Assembly: GCA_004293385.1 (NCBI GenBank)
Contig: RDYO01000032.1
Coordinates: 1 to 5,604, forward strand
DNA length: 5,604 bases
Source: Verrucomicrobiota bacterium
GTDB lineage: Bacteria > Verrucomicrobiota > Verrucomicrobiia > Opitutales > UBA953
Reading direction: 5' to 3'
Below the pieces are notes generated by a model. That model did no database searches. It saw only the letters and a list, made by a program, of their open reading frames with translations, and was not told where the DNA came from. Below are positions 1 to 4,229 of the stretch, in pieces. Position 1 is the stretch's first letter. Each line of letters begins with the position of its first letter. The position numbers and the translations under genes were made by a program.

Positions 1-314
1 CCGGCGATCTGCTTGTCCTTGGCCGCGAGGTCGATCGCCTCAAGGGCGCGCAGGAGGTCGAGCCGCGGACCAGAAGCGCCGAAAAGCAGGACGTCCAGGC
101 CGGGTGCGCCGTGTTCGGGGGTGTCTTCGATCGTGAGCCCGCCGCCGATCACGAGCATCGTCTTCGGCTTCACGGCCACGTGTGCGGAGGCCTGGCCGTC
201 GCCGGCCGAGCTGGCCATCCCGACCAGCAGCACGACGAGGAGGAAGGCGCCGATGAAAAAGGCGATGACCGTGCCGAAGGCGGAGGCGAGGACCGACTTG
301 AGGAATTCTTTCAT
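1..314 (-). CDS. sppA: Signal peptide peptidase SppA (S49 family), N-terminal fragment, cut by window edge
   Basis: SppA is a membrane-anchored serine protease of family S49 that degrades leftover signal peptides in or near the cytoplasmic membrane. The visible part has 104 complete codons starting MKEFLKSVLASAFGTV. A single hydrophobic segment at about residues 14-33 fits an uncleaved N-terminal signal anchor. Next comes the extracytoplasmic start of the fold: KPKTMLVIGGGL (49-60), then TIEDTPE (61-67), then LDLLRALEAIDLAAKDKQIAG leading to the right-hand edge. This order (anchor, 'P..ML.I.g.l.E.tPE', 'llraleAi..A..D..I.G') is typical of the SppA 67K-type N-terminus. The catalytic Lys and Ser lie outside the window. 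The ATG at 314-312 is the only reasonable start because the anchor begins directly after it; there is no Shine-Dalgarno sequence (CCGCCTCC precedes it). It is transcribed away from the gene at 437. Family call is fairly sure; the subtype is less so. Confidence 0.85.
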   Translation of the reverse strand, partial: MKEFLKSVLASAFGTVIAFFIGAFLLVVLLVGMASSAGDGQASAHVAVKPKTMLVIGGGLTIEDTPEHGAPGLDVLLFGASGPRLDLLRALEAIDLAAKDKQIA

Positions 315-436
315 GGAGGCGGGCGGGGTGTTGCTGAAATGATGCTTCCCTGTCTTGTTTTCGCCAATCCAAAGCGGATTTTTTAGCCAGCGGTTTCCTC
401 TCGATGCCCCTCGGCGGGCGGACTTAATCTAGGGTC
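315..436. other. Divergent intergenic region between sppA and the 482-residue gene
   Basis: This 122-bp gap must hold the 5' control signals of both flanking genes. It includes the most A/T-rich stretches near this end (around 354-385, with a run of six T's at 379-384). A weak minus-strand promoter candidate for sppA is listed separately. For the plus-strand gene I could not pick out a convincing -35/-10 pair; TTAATCT at 425-431 is the only -10-like string near its start and lacks a good -35 partner. No small ORF or RNA structure stands out. Confidence 0.6.
339..367 (-). promoter_or_regulatory. Possible sigma70-type promoter for sppA
   Basis: On the minus strand, TTGGCG (367-362, four of six to TTGACA) is followed by 17 bp and then CATCAT (344-339, four of six to TATAAT). 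Transcription would start near position 332, about 18-20 nt before the sppA ATG. Both boxes are imperfect, so this is only a candidate. Confidence 0.3.
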
Positions 437-1885
437 ATGTCAGAGCCTACGTCATCGGCCGGCGCCGCCACTTCCCGCAAGGCCTTGGCCATCAATCTGG
501 ACCGTTCCGCCTACGGAGCCTTCGCCGAAATCGGCGCCGGCCAGGAGGTCGTCCGCCACTTCTTCAAGGCGGGAGGTGCCTCCGGCACCGTGGCGAAGAG
601 CATCTCGGCCTATGACATGCGGATCAGCGACGCCATCTACGGCCATCCGCAGCGCTATGTCTCCCGCCAGCGGCTCGAGCAGATGCTCGACCACGAATAC
701 GGACTCCTGGTCGACCGGCTGAAGGCCGAGCGCGGTCCGGTGACCCGCTTTTTCGCTTTCGCCGACACCGTCGCGACCACGCCTCACGACGGCAAAGGGC
801 AGGGGCACTCCTGGATCGGGATCCGCTTCCAGGACCAGCCGGGCGCGGAGCCCAGTGAAGTCATCCTCCACCTCCGGCTCTGGGACAAGGACGCGGGCCG
901 CCAGCAGGACGCCCTCGGCGCGGTGGGCGTCAACCTGATCCACGCCGCCCTCAACACGCGCGACAGCGTCGACAGCTTCCTCACCGCCCTCGTCGACGAA
1001 GTCGGCTCCGGTCGCGTCGAGATCGAGTTCGCCCACTTCAGCGGTCCGGCGTTCGGCGCCTTCGACAACCGCGCCGCGGCCCTGCGGCTCGTGCGTCTCG
1101 GCCTGACGGATGCGGTGCTCTTCGGTCCCGAAGGCGACCCGCAGGTACCCAGCGAATACTTCTACAAGCGTTCCGTGCTCGTCGCGCGCGGCACCTTCCG
1201 CCCGGTCTCCCTCGTCAACGAGGACATGCTCGCCTGCGGCCTCCGCGCCCTGCCCGACGGCGGCAAGGACGTGCTTGCGCTCTTCGAGATGTGCATCGGT
1301 TCCGACCCTCACCCCGAGGCCGAACTGATCGACCGTATCCGCCTCGTCGGCGCGATGCAGCACCCCTTGCTGGTGACCCGTCATCGCGGCTGGTATCGCC
1401 TGCCCGCTTATTTCCGTCTGCACACCACGGGCAGCATCACGCTCGTTGCGGGCATGAACAACCTCGTGGACCTGTTCAATCCGGAGCATTACACGCACCT
1501 CGAAGGCGGCGTGCTGGAATCCTGCGGACGACTCTTCAAGGACGGTGTCCGGGTCATGGTCTATCCGATGCTCGGCGACCAGCTGCGCCGACTCATCCTC
1601 GATCCCGTGGCCTGCAAGGTCTGCTTCCCGGACAGCTACCGTATCGCCGAGGATTCCGTGGTCACGGCTTCGGACATCCAGATGCGGCCCTCCGTCGCGG
1701 GTCTCTTCCAGCACCTGCTCAACAACGGATTCCTCGTGCCGATCACCGGGGCGGACCCCGTCGCGATGGCCTGCCAGCCGCGCACTTTGGCCGAACGTAT
1801 CCGCAAGGGCGTGCCGGGTTGGGACCAGGAAGTGCCTCCGTCGGTTGCGGTCGCGATCCGAAGCCTCAAGTTGTGGGCTAGATAG
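437..1885 (+). CDS. Conserved soluble protein of unknown function, 482 aa
   Basis: The product has no signal peptide or membrane segment and should be cytoplasmic. The sequence looks strongly constrained: KALAINLD (15-22), YGAFAEIGAGQEV (26-38), GTVAKSISAYDMRISDAIYG (50-69), RYVSRQRLEQMLDHEY (73-88), FFAFADTVAT (105-114) and GHSWIGIRFQ (123-132). Towards the C-terminus are GSITLVAGMNNLVDLFNPEHY (about 332-352) and a CKVC pair (393-396). I recall a widespread bacterial family with the same 'FAEIGAGQEVA' and 'DTVATR' blocks. It carries unreliable automatic names (TonB-dependent receptor, nicotinate-nucleotide adenylyltransferase). Neither is supported here: there is no beta-barrel, TonB box, signal peptide or HxGH nucleotidyltransferase motif, so I assign no function. 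The ATG at 437 is preceded by a weak AGGG (431-434) only 2 nt away; conserved sequence begins near residue 15, so the start is credible. A membrane-protein gene follows 6 bp downstream, which suggests an operon. Confidence 0.92.
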   Translation: MSEPTSSAGAATSRKALAINLDRSAYGAFAEIGAGQEVVRHFFKAGGASGTVAKSISAYDMRISDAIYGHPQRYVSRQRLEQMLDHEYGLLVDRLKAERGPVTRFFAFADTVATTPHDGKGQGHSWIGIRFQDQPGAEPSEVILHLRLWDKDAGRQQDALGAVGVNLIHAALNTRDSVDSFLTALVDEVGSGRVEIEFAHFSGPAFGAFDNRAAALRLVRLGLTDAVLFGPEGDPQVPSEYFYKRSVLVARGTFRPVSLVNEDMLACGLRALPDGGKDVLALFEMCIGSDPHPEAELIDRIRLVGAMQHPLLVTRHRGWYRLPAYFRLHTTGSITLVAGMNNLVDLFNPEHYTHLEGGVLESCGRLFKDGVRVMVYPMLGDQLRRLILDPVACKVCFPDSYRIAEDSVVTASDIQMRPSVAGLFQHLLNNGFLVPITGADPVAMACQPRTLAERIRKGVPGWDQEVPPSVAVAIRSLKLWAR

Positions 1886-1891
1886 CCCGCC

Positions 1892-2488
1892 ATGGCCGCC
1901 ACGTCCCTTCCGCCCGTCCAAGAAACCGAACTCACCCTCTCCGTGGAGCGGGCCTATCGCGAGGCCTTGGTCACGGACCGGCTCGGCGCGATCTGGTCGC
2001 TCATCCTGGCCAAGTGCTTCCTCGCGCAGTGGGCGATCACCCGGTACTCCATCCCGGTCAGCGGCGCCTTCTACATCTGGACCCTCACCCTCGTGATGGG
2101 CACGGTGGCCTCGCTCTATTATCTGCACGCGCACCGCGTGAAGCTCTATCTGCTTCCCACGCACTTCCGCGTCAATGCGGCCGTGCTCGGCGGCCTGCTG
2201 GTCTCGCTCGGCTTCGTCGCCTACGCCCGCTTCGCGCTCGGCGCGATCGAAGCTCCGGTCGCCGCCGCCCTCGGCGCCGCGCTGCTCGGGTCATGGTCCC
2301 TCGCGCGGGCCGCCCTGCGCCGTGCCTGGCCCCCGCTCGTCGGTGCGCTCCTCTGGTGGGGGCTGGCCGCGACCGCCCTCCGCGCGCCGGCCGGCGAAGC
2401 GATGCTCTGGCTGGGCCTGGGCATGCTGGGCGCGCAGGCGCTCCCGGGTTTCGCCGTGGCGGCCCGCGAAGCCCGTCAGCGGGTCTGA
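1892..2488 (+). CDS. Unrecognised multi-pass membrane protein, 198 aa
   Basis: I do not recognise this family. After a polar N-terminal stretch of about 30 residues (acidic, with ERAYREALVTDR at 19-30) there are about six hydrophobic segments: roughly 31-50, 57-79, 94-113, 117-138, 146-163 and 169-190. The loops hold Arg/His/Lys clusters (HAHRVKLY at 79-86; ARAALRRAW at 138-146). The C-terminus is short and basic (AREARQRV). The aromatic, conserved-looking helices 1-2 contrast with later helices rich in Ala, Gly and Leu. No transporter signature, catalytic motif or cofactor site is visible. It begins 6 bp after the stop of the 482-residue gene, with no Shine-Dalgarno sequence (CCCGCC before ATG), so it is probably translated from the same message. 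Its TGA is directly followed by the reverse-strand stop of the LysR gene. The coding call is good because the frame has a membrane-protein composition throughout; the role is unknown. Confidence 0.85.
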   Translation: MAATSLPPVQETELTLSVERAYREALVTDRLGAIWSLILAKCFLAQWAITRYSIPVSGAFYIWTLTLVMGTVASLYYLHAHRVKLYLLPTHFRVNAAVLGGLLVSLGFVAYARFALGAIEAPVAAALGAALLGSWSLARAALRRAWPPLVGALLWWGLAATALRAPAGEAMLWLGLGMLGAQALPGFAVAAREARQRV

Positions 2489-3388
2489 TCAGGCCGCGGC
2501 CTTGCCGCCGGCGCTGTTCATGAGGTGCGTCATGAAACGCTTCATGGCCGGCGTCAGCACGCGGCCCTTGCGGTGCAGGATGGCCAGCGGACGCGCCACG
2601 CGGCGGTCACGCAGGCGGAGCATGACGAGCGTGCCTTGCTCGACTTCCTGACGGATGGTGCCTTCGGGCACGAGCGCCACGCCGGCGTCGACTTCCACCG
2701 CGCGCTTGAGCGTCTCGATGTTGTCGAACTCCATCGAAGGCTCGAGTTCGATGCGCTGCTCGCGGAAGAACTGGTCGAGCGCCTTGCGTGTCGGGATGTC
2801 CTGGTCGAAGCCGATGAACTTGCCGCCCTGGAGGTCGGCGAGGTCGATCTCCTTCTTCGCCGCGAGCTTGTGCTTGGGCGAGCAGATGGCGACGAGCTGG
2901 TCCTCCATGAGCGGGATGATCTCGACCTGGCGGGTCTTCTGCGGGAAGGCGACGAGGCCGAAATCCACGGCGTTGGAGATGACGTCTTCGTAGACGAGGT
3001 TCGAACGGCGGTATTCGACGCGCACGTTGACGTGCGGGAACTCCTGCATGAACGACTTCACGTGCGGAGGCAGCTCGTGGAGGCCGATGGAGACGATGGT
3101 CGAGATGTGCACGGTGCCGCTGACGACCTTGCGCATCTCCTGCATCTCGCTGCCGACCTGTTCATAGCGGTTGAGGATGTCCTTGGCGGCCTCGTAGAGG
3201 CTCCGGCCTTCGCGCGTCAGCCGGAACTGCTTCTGGCTGCGGTCGACGATCAGGACGTTGAAGTGTTTCTCCATCGAGCGCAGCTGCTGGCTGACGGCCG
3301 ACTGGGTGATGGCGTTGAGCTTGGCGGCCTTGGAGAAGCTTTCGTTGTCCACCAGGTCGCGGAAGATCTTCAGGTTCTCGATGTGCAT
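2489..3388 (-). CDS. LysR-type transcriptional regulator, 299 aa
   Basis: This is a DNA-binding regulator with the standard LysR layout and full length for the family. The N-terminal winged helix-turn-helix covers residues 1-60: MHIENLKIFRDLVDNESFSK, then AAKLNAITQSAVSQQLRSME (HTH core, about 18-40), with FRLTREG (55-61) in the wing. A linker helix (about 63-88) leads to the effector-binding domain from about 91 (SGTVHISTIVSIG) to about 290, including VDFGLVAFP (141-149), IPLMEDQLVAICSPKH (158-173) and ETLKRAVEVDAGVALVPE (225-242). Only one cysteine (C169) is present, so an OxyR-type disulfide switch is ruled out. The effector cannot be told from sequence. The start is the ATG at 3388-3386, where LysR family alignments begin; no Shine-Dalgarno sequence precedes it. 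The frame stays open upstream as far as 5230, but that part is antisense to yggS and recN and is not LysR sequence. It diverges from yggS-recN, the classic LysR arrangement of regulator beside target. Confidence 0.95.
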   Translation of the reverse strand: MHIENLKIFRDLVDNESFSKAAKLNAITQSAVSQQLRSMEKHFNVLIVDRSQKQFRLTREGRSLYEAAKDILNRYEQVGSEMQEMRKVVSGTVHISTIVSIGLHELPPHVKSFMQEFPHVNVRVEYRRSNLVYEDVISNAVDFGLVAFPQKTRQVEIIPLMEDQLVAICSPKHKLAAKKEIDLADLQGGKFIGFDQDIPTRKALDQFFREQRIELEPSMEFDNIETLKRAVEVDAGVALVPEGTIRQEVEQGTLVMLRLRDRRVARPLAILHRKGRVLTPAMKRFMTHLMNSAGGKAAA

Positions 3389-3406
3389 GGAAGGAGGGTC
3401 AGGATG

Positions 3407-3421
3407 ATTAATAAAACTAAT
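3407..3421. promoter_or_regulatory. Candidate LysR-type operator, TTA-N7-TAA dyad
   Basis: The 15-bp element ATTAATAAAACTAAT has ATTA and TAAT arms in inverted orientation separated by 7 bp. It contains a T-N11-A core (3408-3420), the general binding pattern of LysR-type regulators. It lies 18 bp or more upstream of the lysR start codon and covers the putative -10 box, which would fit autorepression. Binding is inferred from pattern and place only. Confidence 0.45.
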
Positions 3422-3436
3422 GGCGAAGGCCTTCAA
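3408..3436 (-). promoter_or_regulatory. Likely sigma70-type promoter of the LysR gene
   Basis: On the minus strand, TTGAAG (3436-3431, four of six to TTGACA) and TATTAA (3413-3408, four of six to TATAAT) are separated by exactly 17 bp. The expected transcription start is near 3401, giving a leader of only about 12 nt before the ATG at 3388. It sits in the only A/T-rich island of the region and overlaps the TTA-N7-TAA dyad. Confidence 0.5.
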
Positions 3437-3469
3437 GTGTAGACCTGCTAATCCTGAGAGGGGCGCGTC

Positions 3470-3509
3470 CGGGCGGGCTAGGGAAGCCCGTTGGTTGACT
3501 CCCCGCCCG
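3470..3509. repeat. Two mutually exclusive GC-rich stems in the yggS leader
   Basis: CGGGCGGG (3470-3477) can pair with CCCGCCCG (3502-3509) as a perfect 8-bp stem around 24 nt. The smaller hairpin CGGGCT (3474-3479) with AGCCCG (3485-3490), with a 5-nt loop, shares bases 3474-3477 with the first arm, so both cannot form together. They lie 21-61 nt upstream of the yggS ATG. There is no U-tract after either stem, so neither is a standard intrinsic terminator. GC-rich DNA forms such stems readily. Confidence 0.35.
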
Positions 3510-3530
3510 TTCTCCCTCCCTCTGGTGGAA

Positions 3531-4229
3531 ATGGTCACCTCCGACCAATTCAAGGCCCATTGCGAGGGGGTGCTGGCCCGCATCCAAGCTGCTTGCGTCC
3601 GTTCCGGTCGCGACCCCGCCTCTGTCCGCCTGCTGCCGGTGACCAAGACCCACCCGGTCGAGGCAGCTTTGCTGGCGTATGGCTTCGGTCTCCGGGCCGT
3701 CGGCGAGAACCGGGTCCAGGAAGCCGCCCAGAAGCGCCCCTTGGCCCCGGCCGACCTCCGCTGGGAGCTGATCGGCCACCTGCAGTCCAACAAGGCTAAG
3801 CACGCCCTGCAGGCGTTCGATGTCATCCAGAGCGTCGACTCGCCTGAACTCGCCACCCGGCTCGGTCGTCTGGCCGGTGAGATGGGCCTGCGCCGTGAGG
3901 TGCTTATCCAGGTCAACTCCGGCGACGATCCGGCGAAGTTCGGCTGCGACCTGGCCGACGCCCCCCGGCTCCTCGAGGCTGCCTTGGCCCAGCCCGCGCT
4001 CAGCGTGAAGGGCCTGATGGCCATCGCGCCGCTGTCCGACGATCCCGCGGTCGCCGACCGCACCTTCGCCGAGCTTCGTCTCTGCCGCGACGCCCTCGCC
4101 GCCCGTTTCGGAGTGGCGCTCCCGGAATTATCGATGGGGATGAGCGGAGACCTTGAATCCGCGGTCGCCGCAGGTTCTACTTGTGTCCGTGTCGGCTCCG
4201 CTTTGTTCGGCAGCCGGCCTTCCGCATGA
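3531..4229 (+). CDS. yggS: YggS/PROSC (PLPBP) family pyridoxal phosphate-binding protein, 232 aa
   Basis: This cytoplasmic protein binds pyridoxal 5'-phosphate without known enzyme activity and keeps PLP and amino/keto acid pools balanced. It is a single-domain TIM-barrel related to alanine racemase's N-terminal domain, and the length is normal for the family. Family motifs appear in order: LLPVTKTHP (34-42), with K39 as the expected Schiff-base lysine; GENRVQEA (58-65); WELIGHLQSNKAK (78-90); IQSVDS (99-104); QVNSGDDPAKFG (127-138); GLMAIAP (161-167); and LSMGMSGDLESAVAAGST followed by VRVGSALFG (200-227), which binds the phosphate. The ATG at 3531 is chosen over an in-frame ATG at 3420 because it gives the normal family length; the extra 37 residues are Arg/Pro-rich and unlike YggS. 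A weak GGTGG lies at 3524-3528, very close to the start. The final TGA overlaps the recN ATG (ATGA), implying translational coupling. Confidence 0.96.
   Translation: MVTSDQFKAHCEGVLARIQAACVRSGRDPASVRLLPVTKTHPVEAALLAYGFGLRAVGENRVQEAAQKRPLAPADLRWELIGHLQSNKAKHALQAFDVIQSVDSPELATRLGRLAGEMGLRREVLIQVNSGDDPAKFGCDLADAPRLLEAALAQPALSVKGLMAIAPLSDDPAVADRTFAELRLCRDALAARFGVALPELSMGMSGDLESAVAAGSTCVRVGSALFGSRPSA

Larger units (their letters stand above)
3399..3457. repeat. 7-bp inverted repeat flanking the lysR promoter
   Basis: TCAGGAT at 3399-3405 is matched by its reverse complement ATCCTGA at 3451-3457, with centres 52 bp apart. One arm sits near the expected lysR transcription start and the other just upstream of its -35 box. 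The arms have similar A/T-rich inner flanks (GATTAAT next to one, CTA next to the other). It could be a pair of regulator half-sites. A 7-bp repeat can also arise by chance. Confidence 0.35.
3389..3530. promoter_or_regulatory. Divergent control region between the LysR gene and yggS-recN
   Basis: This 142-bp gap separates the regulator gene from the opposite operon. Its left part (3401-3421) is a sharp A/T-rich island in a GC-rich window. It contains the lysR promoter candidate, a TTA-N7-TAA dyad, a 10-bp palindrome GAAGGCCTTC (3425-3434), a 7-bp inverted repeat (3399-3405 with 3451-3457), and two overlapping GC-rich stems nearer yggS (3470-3509). The plus-strand frame is open from an ATG at 3420 into yggS, but its 37-residue extension does not resemble YggS. 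I found no convincing plus-strand -35/-10 pair; TTGACT at 3495-3500 lacks a -10 at the right distance. Confidence 0.7.

Noticed and set aside
40..372. Minus-strand 110-codon frame at the left edge
   Set aside because: It overlaps the sppA frame and is an Arg-rich, low-complexity shadow. The sppA frame has a membrane anchor and family motifs.
452..2164. A 570-codon minus-strand open frame opposite the 482-residue gene
   Set aside because: It is rich in Arg, Gly, Glu, Asp and His with no recognisable motif and lies opposite a frame with conserved blocks. It is explained by GC bias.
2491..2502. AGGCCGCGGCCT as an intrinsic terminator
   Set aside because: It is a perfect palindrome with no loop and no following U-tract, and it is accounted for by the Lys-Ala-Ala-Ala codons ending lysR.
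2525..3442. Plus-strand 305-codon frame opposite lysR
   Set aside because: It is antisense to a textbook LysR gene and its composition (repeated Leu, Asp, Glu, His, Val, Arg) is typical of a shadow frame.
3495..3523. TTGACT as the -35 box of a yggS promoter
   Set aside because: The sequence 16-18 bp downstream is C/T-rich (CCCTCT) with no -10-like hexamer.
3420..3530. N-terminal extension of YggS from the upstream ATG at 3420
   Set aside because: The 37 extra residues are Arg/Pro-rich and unlike YggS, they would overlap the lysR promoter, and the ATG at 3531 gives the normal family length.
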